From assembly GCA_013289795.1 (NCBI GenBank), contig JABCZH010000017.1, positions 1 to 64,000 of the forward strand: DNA of 64,000 nucleotides, in the 5' to 3' direction. The stretch is from Acidobacteriota bacterium. Lineage in GTDB: Bacteria; Acidobacteriota; Terriglobia; Terriglobales; Acidobacteriaceae. Below the pieces are notes generated by a model. It saw nothing but the letters and a program-made list of their open reading frames with translations, did not search any database and was not told the origin of the DNA. Positions 52,801 through 61,931 of this stretch are shown here, one piece after another. Each line of letters opens with the position of its first letter. Within the stretch, counting starts at the first letter, position 1. A program made the position numbers and the translations under genes.

Positions 52801-52920
52801 GTGCTGCTTCGGGCCGGATGGCCTGAAAGTAATCACGAGCAGTAACCCGGAGGAATTACGGGTGTAAGTTTTGGGGATTCCAAATATTTCGTAGACTCGT
52901 AAGGGTCATTAGGGGGATCG

Positions 52921-54372
52921 ATGAGAACCAAGAAATCTGGCAACCTGAATGGCAGCTATCTTCGGACACTTTGCGTGCTCTTGCTGCTGGCTTGTTTTGC
53001 CGCTCAGAGTCTGCCGGCTTACGCCTCAACTCCACAGCCCGCTCCACAGACGCGCTTGGTGGTACGGGACAGCCTCGGCCTGTCGGGTCTCTTGAACTTT
53101 TGCTGGCTGCTTGGCTGCTCCTCGGTCGAAGGACTGGGAGACCCCCAAGGGCAGCTTTTCATGATCGAGATTCCGTCGCAACTCGCGCCGCTGACCTCAC
53201 TGCTGAACCTTTCCGTGCTAGGGCTCGTCACCATAGAGACCGACCAGGTGGTGCAGACCCAAGGGGCTTCGGCAAGTTCTGCTCCGTCCTACCTGAACGA
53301 CCGTACGCCGTTCAGCTATTACGGAACCAACGTGTGGCATGGCTACGTTTACCAGCCTGCTAACACTCTCATCCGCACCAGGACCACCCAATCCGCTTTC
53401 AACACGGCGGGATCTGGAGTGATCGTCGCCGACATCGATACCGGCGTGGACCCAAATCACCCCGTGCTAAAGGGTTCTTTGCTCACCGGCTATGATTTCA
53501 CGCGCAACCAAAGTGGCGGCTCTGAGATGAGCGACGTCAGTCAATCAACGGTTGCGGTGCTGGATGGAGAAAGAGTCCAGACAGCACAAGTCAGCCAGTC
53601 GACAGTTGCCGTGTTGGACCAATCGACAGTCGCTGTCTTGGATGGAAACCCTGAATTCGCAGCTTTCGGCCACGGCACTATGACCGCGGGCATTATTCAC
53701 CTGGTGGCGCCGCAGGCCAAGATTCTGCCGCTCAAGTCTTTCGAAGCCGACGGAACCGGCTACAACTCTGACATCTTGCGCGCAATCTACTACGCGGTTG
53801 GTCACGGCGCCAAGGTGATCAACATGAGCTTCAACTACACCACCTACTCGCAGGAACTGGCGAATGCGGTGAACTACGCCACGACGAACGGTGTAGTCTG
53901 CGTAGCGGCGGCAGGAAACAGTGGCGAACAAGTCACGGTTTACCCGGCCGCTCTCAAGGGTGTAATCGACGTCGCGTCCACCAGCGACAGCGACGGTCCT
54001 TCAAGCTTCTCCAACTATGGAGCACCGCCAATATGGTTGGCTGCTCCTGGAGAAGGCGTGATGACTACGTATCCTTTCGGCACTTACGCCGCAGGTTGGG
54101 GCACATCGTTCAGCGCACCGCTGGTTTCGGGCACGACCGCGCTTCTGGTCGCGTCCTCCAGCACTCAGGCGAGTGCGCAGACCGGCCTCTCGTTGGGTTC
54201 GCTCAATCTCTCGCTCTCACTCGGCGGGAGCGCGAATGTCCCGAGTTCTCAACCTCAAGCCGCGAATGCGCTGGCCCACACCGATGCTATTTCGGACCCT
54301 CAGATGGGACACGGGCGCCTGGACACGTACCTGGCTGTGCAGGCTTGGCGTAAGAGTCTGGGGTTGAACTAG
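52921..54372 (+). CDS. Secreted S8 (subtilisin-family) serine peptidase with QSTVAVLD repeats
   Basis: 483 aa from ATG 52921 (AGGGGG upstream). The signal peptide LCVLLLLACFAAQSLPAYA is followed by a prodomain to about residue 160. The catalytic triad is Asp173 (VADIDTGVD), His251 (FGHGTMTAGIIH) and Ser396 (WGTSFSAPLVSG), with the oxyanion Asn333 in AAAGNSG. Between Asp and His, residues 207-243 hold three copies of QSTVAVLD. Such repeats occur in other acidobacterial subtilases as I recall, and could be a self-cleavage or binding strap. The C-terminal tail has a Ser/Leu-rich segment (TGLSLGSLNLSLSLGGSAN). Probably exported and part of the same locus as the CHAT protease. Confidence 0.92.
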   Translation: MRTKKSGNLNGSYLRTLCVLLLLACFAAQSLPAYASTPQPAPQTRLVVRDSLGLSGLLNFCWLLGCSSVEGLGDPQGQLFMIEIPSQLAPLTSLLNLSVLGLVTIETDQVVQTQGASASSAPSYLNDRTPFSYYGTNVWHGYVYQPANTLIRTRTTQSAFNTAGSGVIVADIDTGVDPNHPVLKGSLLTGYDFTRNQSGGSEMSDVSQSTVAVLDGERVQTAQVSQSTVAVLDQSTVAVLDGNPEFAAFGHGTMTAGIIHLVAPQAKILPLKSFEADGTGYNSDILRAIYYAVGHGAKVINMSFNYTTYSQELANAVNYATTNGVVCVAAAGNSGEQVTVYPAALKGVIDVASTSDSDGPSSFSNYGAPPIWLAAPGEGVMTTYPFGTYAAGWGTSFSAPLVSGTTALLVASSSTQASAQTGLSLGSLNLSLSLGGSANVPSSQPQAANALAHTDAISDPQMGHGRLDTYLAVQAWRKSLGLN

Positions 54373-54413
54373 CTGGGGTTGGCTGGACTTGAACCGAGAG
54401 GACGGGAGACTCT

Positions 54414-55106
54414 ATGGCGACCCAAGGGCACGATTGGTTGACAGGATCGGCAAGCATCGAATCCTTCTTGCGCGTCAAGGAACTTGAGGAGCAGCAGCGG
54501 GCGCTCCTCAAGTCCGCTATCTGCGCCTTCAATCAGCTGCTCGATCTACGCGACCTCAACACCGGAGTCCACAGCACCCGGTTGGCGGAGTGGGCAGTGC
54601 GCGTCGCCAGAAAACTCCAGATTGAAGAAGCGGATTTTTATCAGATCGAGGTCGCTGCCCTTTTGCACGACATCGGAAAAATCGGCGTACCCGACACCAT
54701 TCTTAAGAAAGACGGCAAGCTGACCGGCGAAGAACGCGCCCTGATGAATAAGCATCCGGAATACAGTTGGTCGATTCTGCGTCTGTTTTCGGGTTTGGAC
54801 AAAGCCAGCCTTTACGCCCTTCACCACCACGAGAGCTACGATGGCAAAGGCTACCCTGGCGGATTGAAAGGCGAGGAGATTCCCATCGGTTCACGCATTG
54901 TGTCAGTCATCGACGCCTATGACGCAATGATCTCAAATCGCTGCTACCGCAAGGGGCTTCCCCATGACGAAGCGGTGCGCCGGCTCAGCGAAAGCAGCGG
55001 CATCCAGTTTGATCCTCTTGTGGTTAAAGCCTTCATCGAGATCGCCGGGCAGGAAATTGAAGACGTCTTCGCTGCCACAGGAAGCAGTCCTGCCGCTGTT
55101 ATCTAA
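54414..55106 (+). CDS. HD-GYP domain phosphodiesterase
   Basis: 230 aa from ATG 54414 (GGGAG upstream), 41 bp after the subtilase gene. A short N-terminal helical part (ELEEQQRALLKSAICAFNQLLDLRD) precedes the HD-GYP domain: HD at residues 85-86 (ALLHDIGKIGVPD), HHE at 138-140 and DGKGYPGG at 143-150. All metal ligands are present, so it should hydrolyse cyclic di-GMP. There is no receiver domain, and a sensor must act through another protein. Its position at the end of the protease locus suggests that the second messenger level is part of the output, but it could be an independent gene. Confidence 0.93.
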   Translation: MATQGHDWLTGSASIESFLRVKELEEQQRALLKSAICAFNQLLDLRDLNTGVHSTRLAEWAVRVARKLQIEEADFYQIEVAALLHDIGKIGVPDTILKKDGKLTGEERALMNKHPEYSWSILRLFSGLDKASLYALHHHESYDGKGYPGGLKGEEIPIGSRIVSVIDAYDAMISNRCYRKGLPHDEAVRRLSESSGIQFDPLVVKAFIEIAGQEIEDVFAATGSSPAAVI

Positions 55107-55135
55107 CTTGACTTGTAAGAATTCTGCGAGTTACC

Positions 55136-57439
55136 TCATTGCCACTCCACGCCCATGTTGTCGTCAGTGATGATCAACCGGCCTTGTAGCCGCTTACGCA
55201 GCTGGTCATCTATTTCGATCGAGAAGGACTGCCGTCCGGTCGGGTCCTCCTTGATATTCACCACCTGATCGAGCCTTGCAACCTGCCTGGGATCGTTCGG
55301 GTCGATAACGTGCTTGCCATCGATGATGTAGCTGAGAAGCACAGCCTTCCACCTCACTCGATCAAACACGATGGGAGAATCACTCACTGCCAGACAACTC
55401 TCGAACCGAAGAGCATAGGGATATACGTCGAGTCCGGTAGCGATTGCCTCTTCGGAACCGGTGATGTTGTAGAACAAGACGCCACCCAGATTAAGATGTT
55501 TGCGGGCTATTTGCAGAAAGTCCACCGAAAGCAGGCTAGAGGCATGGTTGCGCCAATGAAGGGTTGTGTTCATGACAATGGCATCGAATCTTTGCTCAGG
55601 ATTTCGCACCAGCCAACGTCGGCCATCGTCGATGATGATCCGCACTTTAGGGTTTCCCAGCAGGCTTGCCACTGCGGGATACTGCGGAATGAGTTTCAGA
55701 TATCCAGGATTGATTTCTACCACGGTTAATTCTTCGAGCTGTGGATGATCAGCGACGACTTGCGCCCAGGAACCAGACCCGAGTCCGATCATCAGCACGT
55801 GTCGTGGCGCAGAATGGATCGCACTCAACGCGTAGGGCCGGGCAATTCCATTTATGTCGTGCTCCAGATCGACATTGAATCGTCCATCGTAAACGCCGCC
55901 GCCGAACACGATCCCGGCTGGGGTCACGCCGATTGTGCCGCTCCGGCTTTCCACCACCTGTTGGAAGTGCGCCCGCGGGTAATGATCTTTGAACAAGAGA
56001 CGATCGTAAATCGTGCTCAACAAGGGCCGGCTGATGGTAACCAGCAAGGCTGCCGCAGTTATCCCAAGTGCTGCTGCAAGTTTCAACCCTCCGGTTGATC
56101 TCCCACGCCTGGCGAGCACGACAACGCCACACAAAATGCCGCCGGCCAGAAGCAGCAACGAAATCGAAAATAAGGAGAGATGGTCCATAAGGATGAAGCC
56201 AATCACAAAGCTCCCAAGAGTCGACCCTACAATGTTTGCCGCGTACAGGAAGCTGAGTGCCGCGCCGGCGTGACTCAGCGGATCAACCGAAACCTGCGCG
56301 ATGAGCGGAAAGATCGCACCGAACAATAAAGCGCTCGCGCAGATCAATAACAGCACGGCCACGTAGGCTGGTGTGGTCGCATAGCCGGTGTTAGCCAGCG
56401 AAACAAACTTCATGACCCATGCCATCGCGGGACCCACGGCAAAACCGAGAATGGCAGAGCCGAAAATCAGTCCCCCCAAAATGTCTGTGGCAGTTTTCTG
56501 ATTCTGATGGCGTTCGGAGTATCGCTCAACGAAGCTTGATCCGAGGGCGAGACCCAACAGGTAGCTTCCCAGCAAGCAGGCGAATACCCGCGCAGTATCT
56601 CGCGCGGCAAACGCCAGCAGGCGATACCAGATGATCTCGTAAGCCAGCGCAGCGAAGCCACAGAAAGCAGCGCAAGAGAGGGCTAGAGGAAAAGGCAGAA
56701 GGCGGTCCTGTGCCTGCACCGTGCGCAGTCCGATCGGCCGCTCGCGACGAACAATCTTTGCCTCTTCGCCGGTTGCACGAAGGCTGTAGATGAGAGCGCC
56801 CATGGCAACGAACACATTAATGGAGACCGCCGCTTGGATCGATCCGGATTGGCCCAGAAGGCGCATTAGTACGTCAGCGGCGACGAAGCATGCCACACCT
56901 GATCCCAGCGTGTTGGCAAAATACAATCCGCCTACCGAACTTCCGACATTCTGCGAGAAGCGCACTGAATGTTCGACCAGGAGCGGCAGCGTCGCCCCCA
57001 TCAGCAGAGTAGGCACAATGATCAATGAGAAGGCAGCCAGGACTGTCATTGTCGGGGAGTTGCTTACGGTGAATTGACCGACCCAGCGGAACAGCTTAAG
57101 AGACTCGATTCCAAACGCGGCGGTTCCAAACTCCGCAAGTGCAAACCATACCACCAGCGGCAGGCGTGTACTCTTGGAGAGTTCCCCACCTGCCAAACTA
57201 CCCAGCCCCAGGCCGAGCATGAAAGCGCTTACGACGATCGTCACAGATTGGATGTTCAGGCCGTATATGGCGAACAGCGCCCGCTGCCAGACGATCTGAT
57301 AGATCAGTGCAGGGAAGCCTGAGGAGAAGAACAAAATGTGGATCCAGGGCATCGGCGTCTGTTGCCGTCTTGCCCTGACGGCAAGAAAGAGCAGCACCAC
57401 AACAAAGGCTATGATCCAAAACCCTGCGTTGGCATCCAT
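55136..57439 (-). CDS. Membrane protein with spermidine-synthase-like domain
   Basis: 767 aa. ATG 57439 has a weak ribosome binding site. The N-terminal 460 residues contain about 14 membrane helices (IIAFVVVLLFLAVRA, FMLGLGLGSLAGGELS, LIIVPTLLMGATLPLLVEH and others). The C-terminal 270 residues are a Rossmann methyltransferase-like domain of the spermidine-synthase type (VLMIGLGSGSWAQVVADHPQLEELTVVEINPGYLKLI, VRIIIDDGRRWLVRNPEQRFDAIVMN). Fusions like this are widespread, and whether they make or move polyamines is not settled. The Asp that binds the amine in true spermidine synthases is not obvious, so the activity is uncertain. Convergent with the HD-GYP gene, 29 bp apart. Confidence 0.87.
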   Translation of the reverse strand: MDANAGFWIIAFVVVLLFLAVRARRQQTPMPWIHILFFSSGFPALIYQIVWQRALFAIYGLNIQSVTIVVSAFMLGLGLGSLAGGELSKSTRLPLVVWFALAEFGTAAFGIESLKLFRWVGQFTVSNSPTMTVLAAFSLIIVPTLLMGATLPLLVEHSVRFSQNVGSSVGGLYFANTLGSGVACFVAADVLMRLLGQSGSIQAAVSINVFVAMGALIYSLRATGEEAKIVRRERPIGLRTVQAQDRLLPFPLALSCAAFCGFAALAYEIIWYRLLAFAARDTARVFACLLGSYLLGLALGSSFVERYSERHQNQKTATDILGGLIFGSAILGFAVGPAMAWVMKFVSLANTGYATTPAYVAVLLLICASALLFGAIFPLIAQVSVDPLSHAGAALSFLYAANIVGSTLGSFVIGFILMDHLSLFSISLLLLAGGILCGVVVLARRGRSTGGLKLAAALGITAAALLVTISRPLLSTIYDRLLFKDHYPRAHFQQVVESRSGTIGVTPAGIVFGGGVYDGRFNVDLEHDINGIARPYALSAIHSAPRHVLMIGLGSGSWAQVVADHPQLEELTVVEINPGYLKLIPQYPAVASLLGNPKVRIIIDDGRRWLVRNPEQRFDAIVMNTTLHWRNHASSLLSVDFLQIARKHLNLGGVLFYNITGSEEAIATGLDVYPYALRFESCLAVSDSPIVFDRVRWKAVLLSYIIDGKHVIDPNDPRQVARLDQVVNIKEDPTGRQSFSIEIDDQLRKRLQGRLIITDDNMGVEWQ

Positions 57440-57737
57440 TCTTAGAAGTTCAGGTCGTTCTCCATCCTCAGAAGGTCACCATAGCAGACCGGGGTGCAAC
57501 GGTTAACACAAAACTCCGTGGCTCGGGTAACGTCCTCTTGCGCGAAAATCAGGCGTTTGGGTGCGAGCGTTGGGCAGTTCGGGTAGGGTCGGCAGCCATG
57601 ATCAATCCATGGCAAGAATCGGGTAAACTAGATTGTTCCGCCAAATGGTCTTGCGAGAGCCTTCACAGCTCCCAAAATAGCGAAAGATCGAGCAAAGCTC
57701 GAACTCACAACTTAAGCTTCCCAAAGAGGACAAATCC

Positions 57738-60476
57738 GTGAGCACTTCCATACTTCCTGAAACGCATGAATCGCGAGCCGCTCTGAGCCCTATCCAATAC
57801 GTCTATTTTTTTGGCGGTGGCAAGGCGGATGGCAACGGCAAGATGAAAGACGAACTCGGTGGAAAAGGCGCGGGCCTCGCCGAAATGACTAATGCCGGAC
57901 TGCCGGTTCCGCCCGGCTTCACCATCCAGACGGAAGCCTGTCGCGAATACATGCGCCACGGAGGTGTCTCGAAAGAGGTGCATCGCGAAATGGAAGAGGC
58001 GTTGGCCGAACTCGAGAAACTGCAGGGCCAGAAGCTTGGCATAGGTGAAAACCCGCTACTGGTCAGCGTCCGCTCAGGCGCGAAGTTTTCCATGCCGGGC
58101 ATGATGGATACGATCCTGAACCTCGGCTTGAACGATCAAAGCGTGGAGGCGCTGGCGAAACGCAGCCGCAATCCACGCTTTGCCTACGATTCCTATCGCC
58201 GCCTGATCCAGATGTTCGGCAACGTGGTGCTGGAGATTCCGAAGTCCGCCTTCGACGAAGTCTTCGACAAAAAGAAGAAGCAGAAAAAGGCCAAACTTGA
58301 CACCGACCTGGATGCCAAAGCGCTGAAGGAGGTCATCGAGGAATACAAGAAGGTAGTGAAGAAGCACACCAAACACGACTTCCCGCAGGATGCCCACGAA
58401 CAACTGATCATGGCGCGAGACGCGGTTTTTCGCTCCTGGCAAAACGACCGCGCCAAGCACTATCGCCGGATCAACAACATCTCCGATGATCTCGGCACCG
58501 CGGTGAACGTACAGGCGATGGTGTTCGGCAATCTCGGCGACACCAGCGGCACCGGGGTTGGGTTCACGCGTAATCCCGCCATCGGCTCGAAGGAGTTTTA
58601 TGGCGAGTTTCTGATGAACGCACAGGGCGAAGATGTGGTCGCCGGCATCCGCACCCCGGTTCCGATTCTCGAACTGGAGAAGATCATGCCGGATGTGTAC
58701 CGGCAGCTCCGCGAAATCACCACTCGGCTGGAAAAACATTATCGCGACATGCAGGATTTCGAATTCACCATCCAGGAAGGCAAGCTCTACATGCTGCAAA
58801 CGCGCAATGGCAAGCGCACCGGGCTTGCCGCCGTGCGAGTGGCCATCCAGATGGTGGAAGAGGGGCTAATTACAAAAGAAGAAGCCATCTTCCGCGTCGA
58901 ACCCAATCAGCTTTATGACTTTCTGGTTCCGCGATTGGATGAGAAGAGCGTAAAGGTCGAAGTTCTGGCAACCGGTCTGCCGGCGTCGCCGGGCGCAGCA
59001 GTCGGGCAGATTGTCTTCACTGCGGATGAGGCAGTGGAAAAGGCGGGGCATGGCCACCCCAGAAAACCGGTGATTTTGGTGAGAGCGGAAACCACCCCGG
59101 AAGATATTCACGGCATGGAAGTCGCCGCCGGCATTCTGACCTCGCGCGGTGGCATGACCAGTCATGCGGCAGTGGTCACGCGCGGCATGGGAAAGTGTTG
59201 TGTCGCGGGCGCGGGCGACATCTCGGTCGACGAACGGGCCGGCGAGATGAGGGTGAAAGGCCAGGTATTCAAGCAAGGCGACTGGATTTCGCTCGACGGA
59301 ACTACTGGCCGGGTGATCAAGGGCAAGCTCAATACTCTTGATGCAAAGCCCGACGAGCCTGAACTGATGGAGTTCCTGAGCTGGGCGGAACCGTTCCGCA
59401 AGATAGGAGTGCGGGCCAACGCAGATATTCCGCGTGACGCGAAACAAGCGCGGGCGTTCGGGGCTGAGGGCATAGGATTGTGCCGCACCGAGCACATGTT
59501 CTTCGCCGGTGACCGCCTCCCCCACATGCGGGCCATGATTCTGGCGGACAACGAGAAAGATCGCCGCGCGGCTCTCAAGAAACTGCTGCCCATGCAGCGC
59601 GCCGATTTCATCGGTCTGTTTCGGGTAATGGATGGTCTGCCCGTCACCATTCGCCTGCTGGATCCGCCGCTGCACGAGTTTCTGCCCAAGCGCGAAGAAC
59701 TGATGGTCGAGATTGCAGTATTGGAAGCCACCAAGCCGCGCTCACCAAAGTTGAAGGGACTGAAGGCGCTGCTTCGCCGGGTCGAGGAGCTACACGAATT
59801 CAATCCCATGCTCGGACATCGCGGCTGCCGGCTGGGCATCACCTATCCCGAGATTACCGAAATGCAGGCGCGTGCCATCTTCGAGGCGGCCGTTGCAGTC
59901 GAGGGCGAGGGAATCAAGACACATGCGGAAGTGATGATTCCGCTTATCGCAACTGTGAAGGAAATGGCGAACCAGGCAGCGATTGTACGGCGTGTGGCGG
60001 AGGAAGTTTTCCGCGAAAAAGGCAAGAAGGTGCATTACCTTGTCGGGACCATGATTGAGTTGCCGCGGGCTTGCTTGGTTGCGGACAAGATCGCCCAAGA
60101 GGCGGAATTCTTCTCGTTTGGCACCAACGACCTCACCCAGACTACCTTCGGCTTTTCGCGTGACGACGTCAACAAAATCCTGCCGACCTATCTCGCGGAA
60201 GGCATCATTAAGCAGGATCCCTTCGCGGTGATCGATCGCGACGGCGTGGGTGAACTGGTACGTATCGGCATCGAACGCGGACGCAAGACCCGCCCCGGTC
60301 TTGAGGTGGGAATCTGTGGCGAGCACGGCGGCGACCCGTCATCAGTTGAGTTCTGCCACCAGGTAGGCATGGATTATGTTGCCTGCTCGCCATTCCGAGT
60401 GTTGACCGCGCGTCTGGCTGCTGCACAGGCCGGCGCCAGCGATAAGCTGAAAATCGAAGGCGGAAGAACGAAGTAG
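57738..60476 (+). CDS. ppdK: Pyruvate, phosphate dikinase
   Basis: 912 aa from GTG 57738 (AGAGGA upstream), the usual length of bacterial PPDK. The ATP-grasp half starts YVYFFGGGKADGNGKMKDELGGKGAGLAEM. The phosphohistidine domain has TSRGGMTSHAAVVTRGMGKCCVAGA with the swinging His476. The C-terminal TIM barrel binds pyruvate/PEP (CRTEHMFFAGDRLP, GICGEHGGDP with the catalytic Cys860). It interconverts pyruvate, ATP and phosphate with PEP, AMP and pyrophosphate, and works in gluconeogenesis from organic acids. The two carboxylate-type transporters that follow fit such a role. Confidence 0.97.
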   Translation: MSTSILPETHESRAALSPIQYVYFFGGGKADGNGKMKDELGGKGAGLAEMTNAGLPVPPGFTIQTEACREYMRHGGVSKEVHREMEEALAELEKLQGQKLGIGENPLLVSVRSGAKFSMPGMMDTILNLGLNDQSVEALAKRSRNPRFAYDSYRRLIQMFGNVVLEIPKSAFDEVFDKKKKQKKAKLDTDLDAKALKEVIEEYKKVVKKHTKHDFPQDAHEQLIMARDAVFRSWQNDRAKHYRRINNISDDLGTAVNVQAMVFGNLGDTSGTGVGFTRNPAIGSKEFYGEFLMNAQGEDVVAGIRTPVPILELEKIMPDVYRQLREITTRLEKHYRDMQDFEFTIQEGKLYMLQTRNGKRTGLAAVRVAIQMVEEGLITKEEAIFRVEPNQLYDFLVPRLDEKSVKVEVLATGLPASPGAAVGQIVFTADEAVEKAGHGHPRKPVILVRAETTPEDIHGMEVAAGILTSRGGMTSHAAVVTRGMGKCCVAGAGDISVDERAGEMRVKGQVFKQGDWISLDGTTGRVIKGKLNTLDAKPDEPELMEFLSWAEPFRKIGVRANADIPRDAKQARAFGAEGIGLCRTEHMFFAGDRLPHMRAMILADNEKDRRAALKKLLPMQRADFIGLFRVMDGLPVTIRLLDPPLHEFLPKREELMVEIAVLEATKPRSPKLKGLKALLRRVEELHEFNPMLGHRGCRLGITYPEITEMQARAIFEAAVAVEGEGIKTHAEVMIPLIATVKEMANQAAIVRRVAEEVFREKGKKVHYLVGTMIELPRACLVADKIAQEAEFFSFGTNDLTQTTFGFSRDDVNKILPTYLAEGIIKQDPFAVIDRDGVGELVRIGIERGRKTRPGLEVGICGEHGGDPSSVEFCHQVGMDYVACSPFRVLTARLAAAQAGASDKLKIEGGRTK

Positions 60477-60490
60477 ATTTTTTCAATACT

Positions 60491-60516
60491 GGGGAACGTT
60501 TTTGGTATAGTTCCCC
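60491..60516. promoter_or_regulatory. Inverted repeat GGGGAAC-N12-GTTCCCC before the MFS transporter gene
   Basis: Two perfect 7-bp arms, separated by 12 bases, lie 5 bases before the start codon at 60521. As RNA it could hide or replace the ribosome binding site; as DNA it could be an operator, with TATAGT inside resembling a -10 box. There is no other clear ribosome binding site, so the arm itself may take part in start control. Confidence 0.5.
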
Positions 60517-60520
60517 GGTC

Positions 60521-61840
60521 ATGCCACGTTCGAGTGCGGACGAAGTCAATCATCCCGCCTCAGGTGTACCTCCGTCGCTCACGCGAAATCAGATTCGCGG
60601 CTTCTGGGCGTCGTGGGGCGGCTGGACTTTGGACGGCATGGACTCATTTGTTTATGCCCTCGTCCTTGTACCTTCGCTGCGCGAGTTACTCCCACGCTCC
60701 GGCATTCCAGCCACTAAAGGCAACATAGGAGTCTACGGAGGCCTGCTGTTCGCGCTTTTCCTGGTGGGCTGGGGACTTGCGTTCCTGTGGGGGCCGATAG
60801 GTGACAAGTTTGGCCGCGTGCGCACGCTCATGCTGACCATCCTGTGGTACTCGGTCTTCACCTTCTTGAGCGCGTTCGTCACGGGAGTGTGGCAGCTGGC
60901 TGTTCTTCGCCTGCTTGCGGGTATAGGAATCGGCGGAGAATGGGCCATGGGCGGGACGTTCGTGGCCGAGGAGTGGCCTGAGAGTCGACGCCGCGTCGGC
61001 GCAGGCTTGATGCACACCGGCTATTACGTCGGCATATTTCTCGCAGCACTTGCGAACTATGGCATTGGCAGCCGCTTCGGCTGGCGTGCAATGTTCATCG
61101 TCGGTGGACTGCCGGCGTTGCTGCTGGCCTGGGTCCGGCACGGAGTCACGGAACCTGCGGCCTGGACCAGGAAAGAAAATCTTGTCCGCGGCTGGGCCTT
61201 TTTGCGTCCTCTGGCGACGCTGTTTTCGCCCGCTTGGCGTCGTCGCACCATTCTGAATTCCTTACTTATGCTGGCGTCGATTTGTGGACTGTGGGCGGGG
61301 ACCGTCTATGTTCCCTCCGCCATCACTTCGGTTGCGGAAGCAAGTGGCCGTAGCGCCCCCCAAGCGGCACAACTCGCCTCCTGGGGCGTCATGCTGGTCG
61401 CGTTCGCTACCATTCTCGGCTGTCTGGCGATGCCGTGGCTCGCTGAGCGCGTGGGCCGTCGCGGTGCTCTGGCGATTTTCTTCTTTCTCATGATGGTGTT
61501 CATTGCACTCACCTTCGGCAAAGTCTTCTATCTGGGAGCGGCGACGCTTCCGTGGTTTTTCGTTTGTCTCTTCTTTCTGGGCCTGGGCGGCGCCAATTTT
61601 TCCGTCTACACCCTCTGGCTGCCCGAGCAATACCCCACCGAATGCCGGGCCAGCGCCTTCGCCTTCTCCACTTCCTTCGCCCGATTCGCCGGGGCTGGAA
61701 TTACTTTTCTGGTGGGGGCGGGAATCCGTCATTTCGGCTCGCTCGGAACGCCGGTGGCGATGACCTCGTTGGCCTTTGCTCTCGGACTGCTGCTGATCCC
61801 GTTCGGGGCGGAAACGCGTGGCAGGTCGCTGCCGGCCTAA
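60521..61840 (+). CDS. MFS transporter, sialate/lactate (SHS-type) family
   Basis: 439 aa, twelve membrane helices. The N-terminus FWASWGGWTLDGMDSFVYALVLVPSLRELL and the GDKFGRVRTLMLTI motif between helices 2 and 3 are typical of the SHS/NanT-JenA-type carboxylate porters, as is GEWAMGGTFVAEEWPESRRRVGAGLMHTGYYVG. It probably takes up a monocarboxylate such as lactate or pyruvate by proton symport. It lies 44 bp after ppdK and may share its transcript. The inverted repeat just upstream could control its translation. Substrate not proven. Confidence 0.88.
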   Translation: MPRSSADEVNHPASGVPPSLTRNQIRGFWASWGGWTLDGMDSFVYALVLVPSLRELLPRSGIPATKGNIGVYGGLLFALFLVGWGLAFLWGPIGDKFGRVRTLMLTILWYSVFTFLSAFVTGVWQLAVLRLLAGIGIGGEWAMGGTFVAEEWPESRRRVGAGLMHTGYYVGIFLAALANYGIGSRFGWRAMFIVGGLPALLLAWVRHGVTEPAAWTRKENLVRGWAFLRPLATLFSPAWRRRTILNSLLMLASICGLWAGTVYVPSAITSVAEASGRSAPQAAQLASWGVMLVAFATILGCLAMPWLAERVGRRGALAIFFFLMMVFIALTFGKVFYLGAATLPWFFVCLFFLGLGGANFSVYTLWLPEQYPTECRASAFAFSTSFARFAGAGITFLVGAGIRHFGSLGTPVAMTSLAFALGLLLIPFGAETRGRSLPA

Positions 61841-61873
61841 CCCCGTCGCTTACTTCGCCGTTGCCAAAAGGAA

Positions 61874-61904
61874 AGGCTCCCTTCCGGAGTGCGGAAGGGA
61901 GCCT
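61874..61904. terminator. Bidirectional terminator between convergent transporter genes
   Basis: A perfect 13-bp stem AGGCTCCCTTCCG/CGGAAGGGAGCCT with a 5-base loop lies between two converging stop codons (61840 and 61932). No long T-run follows on either strand, but placement and stability fit. Confidence 0.8.
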
Positions 61905-61931
61905 GGTTACGACCAATCACTGGATCGTTAG

